A stretch of DNA of 37,598 bases from Aquaspirillum serpens DSM 68 (GTDB lineage: Bacteria; Pseudomonadota; Gammaproteobacteria; Burkholderiales; Aquaspirillaceae), in NCBI RefSeq assembly GCF_000420525.1, contig NZ_ATVC01000019.1, positions 1-37,598 of the forward strand, given 5' to 3'. Every line of letters begins with the position of its first letter. Position 1 is the first letter of the stretch. The notes beneath the pieces were generated by a model. That model saw only the letters and a program-made list of their open reading frames with translations. It had not been told where the DNA came from and did not search any database. The position numbers and the translations under genes were made by a program. This document shows, in pieces, positions 8,757-17,746 of the stretch.

Positions 8757-9320
8757 ATGGATGCTTTCCTCATGTCTACCGGCCTCGTTGCTTTGGCCGA
8801 AATGGGCGATAAAACGCAGTTATTGGCTTTATTACTCGCTGCGCGTTTTCGCCGTCCCTTGCCTATTATTTTGGGCATCTTCGTTGCAACCGTATTGAAT
8901 CATTTTGCTGCCGCTTGGTTGGGGCAATTGGTTGTGGCGTGGTTATCCCCCGATATTTTGCGTTGGTTATTGGTCCTTGCCTTTTTTGCTATGGCTGTCT
9001 GGATAATGATTCCAGATAAAATTGACGAAGAAGATACCGCTGTGAAAGAAAAACTCGGTGTTTTTATGGCGACAACGATTGCCTTTTTTATGGCAGAAAT
9101 GGGTGATAAAACCCAAATCGCAACGGTGATGTTATCGGCAAAATATACCGATTTATTCGGCGTGGTGATGGGGACTACCTGTGGCATGATGCTGGCTAAT
9201 GTGCCGGCGGTATTGATTGGTAATTTTGCTGCTGATCGCTTACCTATTCGGTGGATTCATCTGGCTGCTGCGGCGTTATTTGTCGTGCTGGGTATTTGGG
9301 TATTGTGGTACGGCATTTAA
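8757..9320 (+). CDS. mneA: Mn2+ exporter of the UPF0016/TMEM165-GDT1 (MneA) family
   Basis: A 187-aa membrane protein with six hydrophobic segments arranged as two homologous halves. Each half carries the family signature E-x-G-D-K-T-Q (residues 15-21 and 114-120), whose acidic residues form the cation site. Bacterial members (MneA of Vibrio) export manganese; eukaryotic TMEM165/GDT1 transport Mn2+/Ca2+. The manganese-class riboswitch directly upstream strongly supports a Mn efflux role here. The start ATG at 8757 has AAGGAG 7 nt upstream. It is a single-gene transcript, flanked by terminators on both sides. Confidence 0.92.
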   Translation: MDAFLMSTGLVALAEMGDKTQLLALLLAARFRRPLPIILGIFVATVLNHFAAAWLGQLVVAWLSPDILRWLLVLAFFAMAVWIMIPDKIDEEDTAVKEKLGVFMATTIAFFMAEMGDKTQIATVMLSAKYTDLFGVVMGTTCGMMLANVPAVLIGNFAADRLPIRWIHLAAAALFVVLGIWVLWYGI

Positions 9321-9353
9321 AAAAGGGACAACAGTTTGCTGTTGTCTCTTTTT
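9321..9353 (+). terminator. bidirectional terminator between mneA and the ABC permease gene
   Basis: GACAACAG (9327-9334) pairs with CTGTTGTC (9339-9346) around a TTTG loop, with A-rich and T-rich arms on the two sides (AAAAAGG / CTCTTTTTC). It can terminate both converging transcripts. Confidence 0.85.
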
Positions 9354-9363
9354 CTGTGGTGTA

Positions 9364-11856
9364 TTAAGAAAATTGTCGTAGTGCTGCCAGTGGACTGACT
9401 TTAGCGATATGTCGGACTGCTGGCATACCCGCTGCCCAGGTTGCAAATACTCCAATCGCTATCCCCAGAGGGAACAACATTGGGTTAAAACTCACCGGTA
9501 AATCGAGTAACCAAGTGGCGACGCCAATAGAAAGCGCGCTGGCACCGAGGGCAGCCAAGCCTCCGGCTGCCACACCAAGGGCAATTAGCTCACTGCGGTG
9601 CATTTTTATCAGCTGTTGTCGTGATGCGCCGAGCGTACGCAATACCGCAGCATCAAAAGCTCGTTCATCACGGGTGGTATGAATGGCTGCCCACAACACC
9701 AACACCCCTGCTAACAGGCTAAAGCCAAATACAAATTGAATCGCCAACACCAGTTTATCGACCATGCTCCGCACTTCGGCCAAAATAGCACTGACGTCAA
9801 TGATGGTCAGGTTGGGAAAGGCTTGTACCAAAGCGGTGACGGCATCTTCGCGATCCTCCGGCAAATGAAAGCTAGTGATATAGCTGGCTGGCCGATCTTG
9901 TAACAACGCAGGGCTAGCGATGGCAAAAAAGTTGACACGGAAACTGTCCCAATCCACTTCGCGGATGCTGGTAACGGGGGCTTGGTATTCCGTACCCGCA
10001 ATTTCATATTTCAGCTCATCACCAAGCTTAATCCCCAATCGCTCGGCAATATCACGTTCCATTGAAAATTGCGCGCTGGCGCCGGGTTCCCACCATGTGC
10101 CGGCCACTAAACGATTGCCTTTCGGTAGTGTGTCATTCCAAGACAGATTAAATTCGCGTTCGGCCAAGCGTTGGGTACGTTCGTCACGATATTCTTGTGG
10201 TCGTACTGGTTTACCGTTAATCGCCAATAAACGACCGCGAATCATCGGCGCAAAATCCGGTACCGGTAAGCCTTGGTTCACAAAGGCATCTGCCACTGGA
10301 TCTAACTGTTTCTGTTGAATATTGATGACAAAGCGGTTAGGCGCATCGGGTGGTAAGTTGCGTTGCCATGCATCTAACAAATCGCCCCGTACGACCATCA
10401 GCACCAACAACGCCATAATCCCCGACGACAACGCCACGATTTGCAACAGCGTTAAGCTCGGACGGCGGGTTGCTTGAGCAATTCCATAATGCCAACTCAT
10501 GGCACTACCATGCCGCGTTAGCCGCCGTGCAATGCCCAACATCACCCACGCGAGGGCCGCCGAAACCGCTATAAAAGCCAAGAAGCCACCAGCAACCAGA
10601 CTGGCCACTTTGACATCGCCTGCTTGCCATAACATCAAAGCAAATAGCGCCGTGGCGCCTGCGGCATAGGCTAGGATACCCGCACGTTGTGGTTGAATAT
10701 CTTCACGCAATACGCGCAAAGTAGGCGCTTGTCGCAGTTGCAACAGTGGGGGAATGGCAAAGCCAAGCAACAGCAACATCCCCGTGCTTAATCCACTCAC
10801 CCACGGCATCCATCCGGCTGGTGGCAGTTGTGTGCCTAAAAGACTGGCAAAAGGCAGCAACAAAATTTCTTGCGTCAACCAAGCCACAACACAGCCCACA
10901 CCACCGGCAACCAAAGTGAGAACGATAAATTGGCCAGAGAATAAGAAGAGAATTTCATTCTGTGTGGCACCCAAACAGCGCAGGGTGGCGACTGGGGCAT
11001 AATGGCGGGCGAGATAGCGGCGGCATGCTAGGGCCATTGCCACGGCTGCCAATGCCACTGCCAACAGTGCCGTGAGGCCAAGAAAACGTTGGGCTCGTTC
11101 GAGTGCCACCCGAACCTCGGGCCGCGCATCCTCTACCCGTTCAATTTTATCGCCGCGTTGTAACTGGGTTTCTAAGGTTTTTTGTAGTCGTTCCAGACGA
11201 CGACTTTCACCCGCAATCAATAAGCGATAGCGTAAACGACTGCCTTCTTGGACTAACGCTGTGCGTGCTAAATCACTATGGTGGAACATGACCCGAGGGA
11301 CAAAGTTATACACATCCACCGCCCCATCCGGCTCACGAATCAACTGGGCTGCAATCCGAAACTCGGCATTCCCAATTCGGACCACGTCGCCAACTTTGAC
11401 ATTGAGCCGTGCCAGCAAGCGTTCATCCAGCCACACTGTGCCTTCTTGCGGTGTTAAACGGCCAGAAACGACTTTGCCGTTTTGTAAAATTTCCACATTG
11501 CCTCGTAGTGGATAGCCGGTACTGACCACTTTGATCGCACTGAGCTGTGCCGACTCACGAGAAAACACCATGCTGGGAAAACTGATGGTATCGGCGATGT
11601 CAAAACCGGCTTTGCTGATGTCTGCGCCGTAGCGTTCACGCAAAGGCTTATCGCTGCTTAACACCAAATCGGCTGCTAATAGGCGTGTGGCTTCCTGACG
11701 CAGGCCACGTTCGACACGATCCGCAAAAAAAGCCACACTGGTTACTGCCGCGACGGCGACGACAATCGCTAGCGCCAATAAATTCAGCTCGCCAGACACC
11801 AATTCACGCCGGAAAAAGCGCAGGACGAAACGCAAGCGCGACCAGACACTATTCAC
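9364..11856 (-). CDS. ybbP: FtsX-like ABC transporter permease (YbbP type)
   Basis: An 830-aa permease of the MacB/LolC-FtsX superfamily. There is one N-terminal membrane helix (ELNLLALAIVVAVAAVTSVAFFAD), a large periplasmic domain, and two blocks of membrane helices. These contain the FtsX motifs VATLRCLGATQNEILFLFS (~residues 295) and FDAAVLRTLGASRQQLIKMH (~730). The C-terminus VSPLAALRQ is typical. The GTG start overlaps the end of the ATPase gene by 8 nt (GTGAATAG), so the two are translationally coupled and form one transporter. Divergent tesA on the other side reproduces the E. coli tesA-ybbAP arrangement. The substrate is not established; lipid or lipoprotein-related export is the family guess. 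Confidence 0.88.
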   Translation of the reverse strand: MNSVWSRLRFVLRFFRRELVSGELNLLALAIVVAVAAVTSVAFFADRVERGLRQEATRLLAADLVLSSDKPLRERYGADISKAGFDIADTISFPSMVFSRESAQLSAIKVVSTGYPLRGNVEILQNGKVVSGRLTPQEGTVWLDERLLARLNVKVGDVVRIGNAEFRIAAQLIREPDGAVDVYNFVPRVMFHHSDLARTALVQEGSRLRYRLLIAGESRRLERLQKTLETQLQRGDKIERVEDARPEVRVALERAQRFLGLTALLAVALAAVAMALACRRYLARHYAPVATLRCLGATQNEILFLFSGQFIVLTLVAGGVGCVVAWLTQEILLLPFASLLGTQLPPAGWMPWVSGLSTGMLLLLGFAIPPLLQLRQAPTLRVLREDIQPQRAGILAYAAGATALFALMLWQAGDVKVASLVAGGFLAFIAVSAALAWVMLGIARRLTRHGSAMSWHYGIAQATRRPSLTLLQIVALSSGIMALLVLMVVRGDLLDAWQRNLPPDAPNRFVINIQQKQLDPVADAFVNQGLPVPDFAPMIRGRLLAINGKPVRPQEYRDERTQRLAEREFNLSWNDTLPKGNRLVAGTWWEPGASAQFSMERDIAERLGIKLGDELKYEIAGTEYQAPVTSIREVDWDSFRVNFFAIASPALLQDRPASYITSFHLPEDREDAVTALVQAFPNLTIIDVSAILAEVRSMVDKLVLAIQFVFGFSLLAGVLVLWAAIHTTRDERAFDAAVLRTLGASRQQLIKMHRSELIALGVAAGGLAALGASALSIGVATWLLDLPVSFNPMLFPLGIAIGVFATWAAGMPAVRHIAKVSPLAALRQFS

Positions 11857-12550
11857 GGCTCAGCTCCACTAACTTTCCTCCGGTGAGGTGAAAGGCACGG
11901 TCACAGCGTGAGGCCAAAGCGCTGTCGTGGGTGACCAAAACCAACGTGGTGCCCTGTGCTCGATTCAGTTGAAACATTAACGAGATGATTTGGGCGCCGG
12001 TGGCCGCATCCAGATTGCCAGTCGGTTCATCAGCAAATAGTAATTTTGGTGAGGCGACAAAGGCGCGTGCCAATGCCACCCGCTGCTGTTCTCCACCCGA
12101 CAGATATTTCGGGAGGTGATCCAGACGTTGGCTTAATCCAACTCGTTCTAGCATCGCTTTGGCTTGGCTTTCTGCTTCGGGGTCACCTGCCAGCTCTAAG
12201 GGCAGCATTACATTTTCCAGCGCAGTCAAGGCCGGCATCAGCTGGAACGATTGGAAGACAAAGCCGACAAATTGATGGCGTAACCGCGCACGGGCATCTT
12301 CATCTAGTGGCCCCAATGGTTTGCCAAACAGCGCAATTTGTCCTCCCGATGGATGGTCCAAACCGGCTAACAAACCGAGTAGGGTGGATTTGCCCGAGCC
12401 AGAGGCACCGACAATGGCAACGGTTTCCCCCGGGTAGAGGGTGAGATTCACCCCTTGCAAAATCGATAAGCTGCTACCAGCGTGTTGCACATGTTTAACA
12501 ACGTCTACCGCTTGCAAAATCGGTGGCAATTCTGGAGAAACGGAACTCAT
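11849..12550 (-). CDS. ybbA: ABC transporter ATP-binding protein (YbbA type)
   Basis: A 233-aa ABC ATPase of the LolD/MacB class. Walker A is GASGSGKST (residue ~50), the Q-loop [16 protein letters not shown], the signature [15 protein letters not shown] (~145), Walker [13 protein letters not shown], and the switch histidine VTHD. The start MSSVSPEL at 12550 aligns with the family N-terminus; the open frame continues further upstream into tesA without family support. The ATG is on the minus strand of the same CATG tetranucleotide that holds the tesA ATG, so promoter and ribosome binding site (TAGGAAAA) must lie inside tesA. It pairs with the overlapping permease gene. Confidence 0.92.
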   Translation of the reverse strand: MSSVSPELPPILQAVDVVKHVQHAGSSLSILQGVNLTLYPGETVAIVGASGSGKSTLLGLLAGLDHPSGGQIALFGKPLGPLDEDARARLRHQFVGFVFQSFQLMPALTALENVMLPLELAGDPEAESQAKAMLERVGLSQRLDHLPKYLSGGEQQRVALARAFVASPKLLFADEPTGNLDAATGAQIISLMFQLNRAQGTTLVLVTHDSALASRCDRAFHLTGGKLVELSRE

Positions 12551-13172
12551 GCGAAAAATTTTCCTATGGCTGGCGATCAGTGGCACGCTGTTAATCAGTA
12601 CGCCGTTGTTTGCTGCGACCATTTTGGTGTTTGGAGATTCCCTCTCCTCTGGCTATGGTTTGCGTGCCGGAGAAGGTTGGGTAGATTTATTAGCCAAAGA
12701 GTTGGCGCCGCAACATCGGGTTTTCAATGTCAGTCAAACCGGAGAAACCACCGATGGCGGGCTGAGCCGTCTACCCCATGCGTTAAAACAATATCAGCCA
12801 GATATTGTGATATTGGAATTAGGCGGCAATGACGGTTTGCGTGGGTTGCCGGTTTCTGCAATGCAACATAACCTAACTGCGATGGTTAAGCTAGTGCGGC
12901 AACAAGGTGGACAGGTGTTATTAGTCGGCATGACATTGCCACCCAACTACGGTCAGCAATATATCCAACAATTTCAACACAGCTTTGTTGCCGTAGCCAA
13001 ACAACAACAGCTTGCCTTAGTGCCGTTGTTGGTGGCGGGGTTTGCTGCCGATCTGAATCAATTTCAGCCCGACGGCATTCACCCCAAAGCCCAAGTTCAA
13101 CGGCAAATGATGAACACAGTATTAACTGGACTGCGGCCCTTGTTGACTACAGCCCAGAAAAAATCGCGTTAG
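12549..13172 (+). CDS. tesA: multifunctional acyl-CoA thioesterase I / lysophospholipase TesA
   Basis: A 207-aa periplasmic SGNH hydrolase. A signal peptide ([22 protein letters not shown]) is followed by block [10 protein letters not shown] with nucleophile Ser31, GGND (~92-95) and the catalytic DGIH block (Asp175, His178). TesA hydrolyses long-chain acyl-CoA and lysophospholipids. The start codon at 12549 is fixed by the signal peptide and overlaps the divergent ATPase start codon by two bases. GGAG sits ~10 nt upstream, inside the ATPase gene. Its stop overlaps the convergent plsY stop by 4 nt. Confidence 0.94.
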   Translation: MRKIFLWLAISGTLLISTPLFAATILVFGDSLSSGYGLRAGEGWVDLLAKELAPQHRVFNVSQTGETTDGGLSRLPHALKQYQPDIVILELGGNDGLRGLPVSAMQHNLTAMVKLVRQQGGQVLLVGMTLPPNYGQQYIQQFQHSFVAVAKQQQLALVPLLVAGFAADLNQFQPDGIHPKAQVQRQMMNTVLTGLRPLLTTAQKKSR

Positions 13173-13780
13173 GAGGACTTTTTATCTTGGCCGATTTTGC
13201 CTTCTTTGCCGGCCAACAAATTTAAAATATTCTGTTTGTGGCGGCGTACCAACAGCAAAGACAGAATAAAGGTTGTGCCAAGATATACCCCACCATCCAG
13301 CAAGAACATGCCATAGACGGGGGCACTTAACGCAGCGATCAGCGCAGCTAGGGATGAAATACGGGTGGTGAAGGCAATCAATAACCAAGTGCCCAAGGCG
13401 GCGAGGGCCAATAACGGGTGAAATGCCAACAACACACCAAGCGCAGTGGCCACTCCTTTGCCGCCATGAAATTTCAAAAAGATGGGCCATAAATGACCTA
13501 CAAACACAGCAAGGGCCACCATGGCAATCTCTGGATCGGCCAAGCCATATTGCGGGGCAAAGTAGCGGGCAAGTTCAACCGCCACCCAGCCTTTGGCGCC
13601 ATCGCCTAGTAGGGTCAGTGCAGCGGCCAATTTATTGCCAGTTCGCAACACATTGGTTGCACCCGGGTTTTTCGAACCAAAGGTGCGGGGATCGGCTAGA
13701 TTCATAACGCGGCTAACGATGACTGCGAATGATAAAGAGCCGATAAGGTAAGCGGTAATGATGAATGCTATCGTGGGCAT
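13169..13780 (-). CDS. plsY: glycerol-3-phosphate acyltransferase PlsY
   Basis: A 203-aa inner-membrane acyltransferase (acyl-phosphate + glycerol-3-phosphate to lysophosphatidate), the first step of phospholipid synthesis. Five membrane segments and the three family motifs are visible: [12 protein letters not shown] followed by [16 protein letters not shown] (residues ~35-50), [21 protein letters not shown] (~95-115) and the C-terminal RRHKQNI. It lies divergent from folB, a conserved neighbour in many proteobacteria. The gene ends inside the tesA stop with no room for a terminator. Confidence 0.95.
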   Translation of the reverse strand: MPTIAFIITAYLIGSLSFAVIVSRVMNLADPRTFGSKNPGATNVLRTGNKLAAALTLLGDGAKGWVAVELARYFAPQYGLADPEIAMVALAVFVGHLWPIFLKFHGGKGVATALGVLLAFHPLLALAALGTWLLIAFTTRISSLAALIAALSAPVYGMFLLDGGVYLGTTFILSLLLVRRHKQNILNLLAGKEGKIGQDKKSS

Positions 13781-13859
13781 GGCGATTTCACTACAATACG
13801 GGACTTTGCATTCTACGGCATCCTGTTGTCTGGCTGAAACGGCATTGCCTCTTTAATTT

Positions 13860-14219
13860 ATGGATATCATTTTTCTGCGCGAAGTCCGACTGGATACGGT
13901 CATTGGAGTGTACGACTGGGAACGGCAGGCTCCGCAGACCATCGAACTCGATCTTGACATCGGTATTCCAAGCGAACAGCCCTGTCATAGCGATAACATC
14001 GGCGACACCATTCACTATGGTGTCGTTGTTGAACGTTTGCGTACGTTGTTGGCAGAACAACACTTTTTATTGTTAGAAGCGCTGGCCGACCATATCGCCA
14101 CGGTGATTCGCGAGGAGTTTGGCGCGCCGTGGGTGCGGGTGGCAGTGACCAAATTGGGCATTCTGCCCCGGGTGAAAAAAGTTGGTGTTATTATCGAACG
14201 CGGCCAACGGCCTCGATAA
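13860..14219 (+). CDS. folB: dihydroneopterin aldolase
   Basis: A 119-aa enzyme of folate biosynthesis (dihydroneopterin to 6-hydroxymethyl-dihydropterin + glycolaldehyde). Family marks: N-terminal GVYDWERQAPQTIELDLDI with the substrate-binding Glu (residue ~21), LLEALADHIA (~69-78), and the catalytic lysine in VTKLGILPRVKKVGVIIER (~95-114). There is no obvious Shine-Dalgarno before the ATG (CTCTTTAATTTATG), so translation initiation may be weak. It is divergent from plsY, and the thioesterase gene follows after 23 nt. Confidence 0.94.
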   Translation: MDIIFLREVRLDTVIGVYDWERQAPQTIELDLDIGIPSEQPCHSDNIGDTIHYGVVVERLRTLLAEQHFLLLEALADHIATVIREEFGAPWVRVAVTKLGILPRVKKVGVIIERGQRPR

Positions 14220-14242
14220 AATCATTTTATGGAAGAAACTTG

Positions 14243-14674
14243 ATGTCCACAGAAAGCGCACAGATTGGTTTAGAAGAATTCCAACAACTGATTGACGAAG
14301 CGCTACCGCTTTGTCGTTTGTTTGGGATTCGTACCGAAAGCATTGGTTATGGTGAAGCCACCATGAAAATGCACTTTAACCCCGATTTAATCCGCCCGGG
14401 CGGCACGGTGGCAGGGCCAGCTTTGATGGCGATTGCCGATGCCACGCTCTATGCGGTGGTGTTGGGGATGATCGGTCGAGTGGAGTTAGCGGTCACGACC
14501 AGTTTAAACATCAATTTTTTGCGTAAACCACCACAGGCAGACATTATCGCCGAGGGCCGGATTCTAAAACTTGGCCAGCGTTTGGCGGTGGGTGAGGTGA
14601 TGTTGTTTTCTGAAGGGGTGGATGAGCCAGTGGCGCATGTCACTGGCACTTATTCGATTCCGCCGCGCCGTTAA
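14243..14674 (+). CDS. PaaI-type hotdog-fold thioesterase
   Basis: A 143-aa hotdog protein of the PaaI/YdiI class. It has the motif HFNPDLIRPGGTVAGPALMAIADATLYA (residues ~38-66), where the ...GG...A.AD pattern marks the catalytic helix, followed by the edge strand TTSLNINFLRKP and a short basic C-terminus. It probably hydrolyses small acyl-CoA thioesters; the substrate cannot be told. The start MSTESAQ at 14243 was chosen for the family start; an open frame runs upstream inside folB. Its stop overlaps the convergent haemoglobin gene by 4 nt. Confidence 0.85.
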   Translation: MSTESAQIGLEEFQQLIDEALPLCRLFGIRTESIGYGEATMKMHFNPDLIRPGGTVAGPALMAIADATLYAVVLGMIGRVELAVTTSLNINFLRKPPQADIIAEGRILKLGQRLAVGEVMLFSEGVDEPVAHVTGTYSIPPRR

Positions 14675-15051
14675 CGATTCCGCATAAAATCGGCTGTGTT
14701 CCACAACGCTTCGTCCAATTTCTTTTTCAGTTCGGGTTCGATGGGCAATTCGTCCATCGCCCGTCGCATACAGTGCATCCACTGATCGCGGCCAAAATCA
14801 TCAATGGCAAAAGGCATGTGCCGTGCCCGCAAACGGGGATGGCCGTATTTTTCCATATACAAGCTTGGCCCACCCAACCAACCAGATAAAAACATAAACA
14901 GCTTTTCTTCCGACTCGCTCAAATCTTGTGGGTGCATCCGGCGGACTTCCAATGCCACAGGGTCTTCATCCATGATTTGGTAAAACCGTGAAACCAAACG
15001 GCGCAACATGGCTTCGCCGCCGAGCAATTCGTAGGGGGTCAGTGCTTGCAT
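14671..15051 (-). CDS. group II truncated haemoglobin
   Basis: A 126-aa 2-over-2 globin (trHbO type), an oxygen or NO/peroxide-handling haem protein of the cytoplasm. Family marks: LTPYELLGGEAMLRRLVSRFYQIM at the N-terminus, the E-helix region FLSGWLGGPSLYMEKYGHPRLR, the proximal His in RARHMPFAI (residue ~78), and the conserved Trp of RDQWMHCM. I placed the start at MQALTPYE (15051); the open frame extends upstream over the end of dadA without family support. The Shine-Dalgarno is poor. It follows dadA by 25 nt and probably shares its transcript. Confidence 0.88.
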   Translation of the reverse strand: MQALTPYELLGGEAMLRRLVSRFYQIMDEDPVALEVRRMHPQDLSESEEKLFMFLSGWLGGPSLYMEKYGHPRLRARHMPFAIDDFGRDQWMHCMRRAMDELPIEPELKKKLDEALWNTADFMRNR

Positions 15052-15076
15052 AAAGGCTTTCGTATCAGAGAAAAAA

Positions 15077-16339
15077 TCAAAGCCCCGTAAAGGGAAAATC
15101 ACACGCTGGGCGGTGGCCGCTGATGATTTCAGCAAGGGCTTTGCCCGAGCCGGGGCCTTGCGTCCAACCAAGGGTACCGTGTCCCGTGTTGAGAAACAGA
15201 TTGTGCCACCCTTTTGCGCGTCCAATAAAGGGCACATTGCTGGGGGTGGATGGCCGCAAGCCACTCCAAAACTGTGGATGATCGTAGTCTGCTGCCTCTG
15301 GAAACCATGCCCGAGCTACCTGTAACAAGGCTTGGCAACGGATGGGGTTAAGGTGATGAGAATATCCACTGAATTCTGCTGTCCCTGCAATCCGTAATTG
15401 ATCGCCAAGCCGAGAAAACACCACTTTTGCGGCTTCATCAGTCATGCTCACCTCGGGCGCGGCATCAGGGCGGGTGATGTTAACGGTGGCTGAATAGCCT
15501 TTAGCGGGATAGATGGGCAGTCGCATCCCCACTGTCGCGGCAATCAAGGGCGAGAAACTGCCGAGTGCCAATACATAAGCATCGGCATGTAAGGCTTGAT
15601 AGTGTCCTTCGGCATTGGTCACCGAGACCGCCGAGATCCGGCCATCTCCCCCCGCTTCTAACGCATTGATGCGATGACCAAATAAGAAAGCCACCCCTTG
15701 TTGTCGTGCTTGTTCAGCCAAGGCACGGGTAAACAGTCGCACATTGCCAGAGGCATCCGTCGCACAATATGTCCCACCCACCAAGCGCTGGGCACAGTGT
15801 TTCAGTGCTGGCTCAATCTCAATCAGTTGCGCGGTACTCAGTACCTGTCGTTCCACCCCGTATTGCTGCATAACACGGGCAATCTGGGCAGCCTGATCCA
15901 GTTCTTGTTGTTGGTCGTATAGACAGATAATCCCTTGAGAACGGCGTTGATAGTCGAGTGCTAGGCTGGCATCGAGTTCAGCAAAGGCTGCGCGGCTATA
16001 CAACCCGATTTGCAACATGGCACGGACATTATTTTGCTGGCGCTGTTGCCGACATTCCCACAAAAAGCGTAAGCCCCATTCCCATTGCTGTGGGTCTAAT
16101 CGCCATCTAAACAACAGGGGGGCATCTTCACGCCATAGCCATTTCATTGCTAACCAAGGGGCATCGGGTGAGGCCCACGGTTCGGACTGGCTGACCGAGA
16201 GCTGGCCACCGTTGGCAAAGCTGGTTTCGTTGGCGGCTTGGCTTTGCCGGTCAACCACGGTCACATCATGGCCGGCCTGTGCCAAAAACCATGCAGTGGA
16301 GACGCCCACCACTCCCGCCCCCAACACCAGCACTCGCAT
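15077..16339 (-). CDS. dadA: D-amino acid dehydrogenase, small subunit
   Basis: A 420-aa FAD-dependent dehydrogenase that oxidises D-amino acids (chiefly D-alanine) to 2-oxo acids and feeds electrons to the respiratory chain. The N-terminal dinucleotide fold VLGAGVVGVSTAWFLAQAGHDVTVVDR (residues 4-31) is followed by ETSFANGGQLSVSQSEPWASP, a DadA hallmark. The C-terminal region has GLRPSTPSNVPFIGRAK and NTGHGTLGWTQGPGSGKALAEI. Length matches the family (~415-435). No alanine racemase (dadX) is adjacent. Confidence 0.93.
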   Translation of the reverse strand: MRVLVLGAGVVGVSTAWFLAQAGHDVTVVDRQSQAANETSFANGGQLSVSQSEPWASPDAPWLAMKWLWREDAPLLFRWRLDPQQWEWGLRFLWECRQQRQQNNVRAMLQIGLYSRAAFAELDASLALDYQRRSQGIICLYDQQQELDQAAQIARVMQQYGVERQVLSTAQLIEIEPALKHCAQRLVGGTYCATDASGNVRLFTRALAEQARQQGVAFLFGHRINALEAGGDGRISAVSVTNAEGHYQALHADAYVLALGSFSPLIAATVGMRLPIYPAKGYSATVNITRPDAAPEVSMTDEAAKVVFSRLGDQLRIAGTAEFSGYSHHLNPIRCQALLQVARAWFPEAADYDHPQFWSGLRPSTPSNVPFIGRAKGWHNLFLNTGHGTLGWTQGPGSGKALAEIISGHRPACDFPFTGL

Positions 16340-16370
16340 ATTTCATCCTTCTCTACACAGGGTTCGCTGT

Positions 16371-17238
16371 TTAGCGTGCCGCCAGTTCATAAACCGTTTT
16401 GCCGCGTAATTTGAACAAATCTGTCGCGTGATACAAATTTTCAGAATGACCGACAAATAATAAACCGTTTTGTTTCAATAACGGATGGAATTTCTTTAAC
16501 ACCGCATACTGTGTATCACGGTCGAAATAAATCATCACATTGCGGCAGAAAATCGCATCAAATTTATTGCGAATCGGCCAATTATTTTCCACCAAATTGA
16601 TTTGCCGGAATGTAATCATATTCCGTAAAACCGGCTTCACCCGATAACGACCATCGGCTTGTTTTTCAAAGTATTTTTGTTGCAAAGCAGCTGAAAGCAG
16701 CTGGAACTTTATTCACTTTATCTGCTGCATAGTAGCCATCTGCCGCTACTTTCAGCACATGCGTATCTAAGTCAGAAGCAAACACTTGGATATTGCTGCG
16801 GCCACCAGTGGCCTCGAGTAGGGTGATTGCGATGGAGTAGGGTTCTTCTCCAGTGGATGCCGCAGCGCACCACACGTTGATTTCGCCACTGAGATTTTTA
16901 ACGTGATCGGCTAACAGCGGAAAGTGATGTTCTTCACGGAAGAAGAAGGTTAGGTTGGTGGTGAGGGCGTTAACAAAGGCTTCTAGTTCGTCGCGTCCAG
17001 CAGGGGATTCTAGAAAATTGACATAGGCCGCAAAATTGGCCAGCTTTAATTCACGGACACGGCGCACGAGACGACCATATACCATATCTTTTTTTGTCGG
17101 ATTGAGGGCAATTCCTGCCTTGCGATGAATAAAGTTGCGGATACGCTCGAAATCTTGCTCGGTGAATTCAAATTCACGGGCAAAATTCATCGGCGGGAGA
17201 TTGGGCAAAGGCGGAAATAAAGGTTTGCCGGCAGACAT
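16371..17238 (-). pseudogene. cheR: chemotaxis methyltransferase CheR, frameshifted by a 10-bp tandem duplication
   Basis: CheR uses S-adenosylmethionine to methylate glutamates of chemoreceptors. The N-terminal helical domain (FTEQDFERIRNFIHRKAGIAL) and the start of the methyltransferase domain (WCAAASTGEEPYSIAITLLE, FASDLDTHVL) are in one frame (17238 to ~16703). The rest (KYFEKQADGRYRVKPVLR, FDAIFCRNVMIYFDRDTQ, LLFVGHSENLY) is in another. The break sits exactly on a 10-bp tandem duplication (16684-16703). Deleting one copy joins VPAAL to QQKYFEK and gives a 285-aa frame of normal CheR length. As written, a 190-aa protein lacking the second half would be made. AGAGG precedes the ATG. No other chemotaxis gene lies in the window. 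Confidence 0.9.
16684..16703. repeat. 10-bp exact tandem duplication in cheR
   Basis: The unit AAAGCAGCTG occurs twice head to tail (16684-16693 and 16694-16703). It shifts the cheR frame by +1; one copy restores the family sequence. Confidence 0.95.
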
Positions 17239-17261
17239 GATGAACCTCTCTATGAGACAAA

Positions 17262-17296
17262 TAGCAAAAAGCCCAAGCAGTGTGCTGCTTGGGCTT
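17262..17296 (-). terminator. terminator after erpA
   Basis: A 12-bp perfect stem AAGCCCAAGCAG (17269-17280) / CTGCTTGGGCTT (17285-17296) with a 4-nt loop, followed on the minus strand by TTTTTGCTATTTG. It lies 28 nt past the erpA stop and separates erpA from cheR. Confidence 0.88.
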
Positions 17297-17324
17297 GACC
17301 GGCGGCAGCCTTAATCAGTGGGGC

Positions 17325-17666
17325 TTAAACCGAGAAAGAAGAACCGCAACCACAGGTAGACACGGCGTTCGGGTTTTTAATCACAAATTGTGAACCCTCA
17401 AGGCTTTCCTGATAGTCGATTTCTGCGCCAATGAGGTATTGATAGCTCATGGGGTCAATTAACAAAGTCACCCCTTCTTTTTCAACTAGGCTATCGTCTT
17501 CATTCGCAATTTCATCGAAGGTAAAACCATACTGGAACCCAGAGCAACCGCCACCTGTGACGAAAACGCGCAGTTTCAGGTCGGGATTGCCTTCTTCAGC
17601 AATCAATTCTTTGACTTTGTTACATGCGCTGTCGGTAAACACCAGTGGCATGGCAGGGGCATTCAT
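17325..17666 (-). CDS. erpA: iron-sulfur cluster insertion protein ErpA
   Basis: A 113-aa A-type iron-sulfur carrier. The three cluster-binding cysteines are visible: Cys41 in [11 protein letters not shown] and Cys105/Cys107 in the C-terminal [10 protein letters not shown]. The stretch [34 protein letters not shown] is typical of ErpA rather than IscA. It delivers Fe-S clusters to apoproteins, including enzymes of isoprenoid synthesis. GGAG lies upstream of the ATG. It is transcribed in the same direction as argC, 80 nt downstream of it, and has its own terminator. Confidence 0.95.
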   Translation of the reverse strand: MNAPAMPLVFTDSACNKVKELIAEEGNPDLKLRVFVTGGGCSGFQYGFTFDEIANEDDSLVEKEGVTLLIDPMSYQYLIGAEIDYQESLEGSQFVIKNPNAVSTCGCGSSFSV

Positions 17667-17746
17667 AGATCAATCTCCTTAAAAACGGGCTCTTTGGATT
17701 ATGGCGGCCACCTGTTGCAAAATCAATCATGCCACCAGTGGGGTTT

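Noticed and set aside
15052-15264. N-terminal extension of the truncated haemoglobin into dadA
   Set aside because: The extra 71 residues translate the dadA 3' end in another frame and have no counterpart in the family; MQALTPYE is the normal start.
16684-16703. Programmed ribosomal frameshifting to express full-length CheR
   Set aside because: No slippery heptamer or downstream pseudoknot is apparent at the break, and the tandem duplication accounts for the shift completely.
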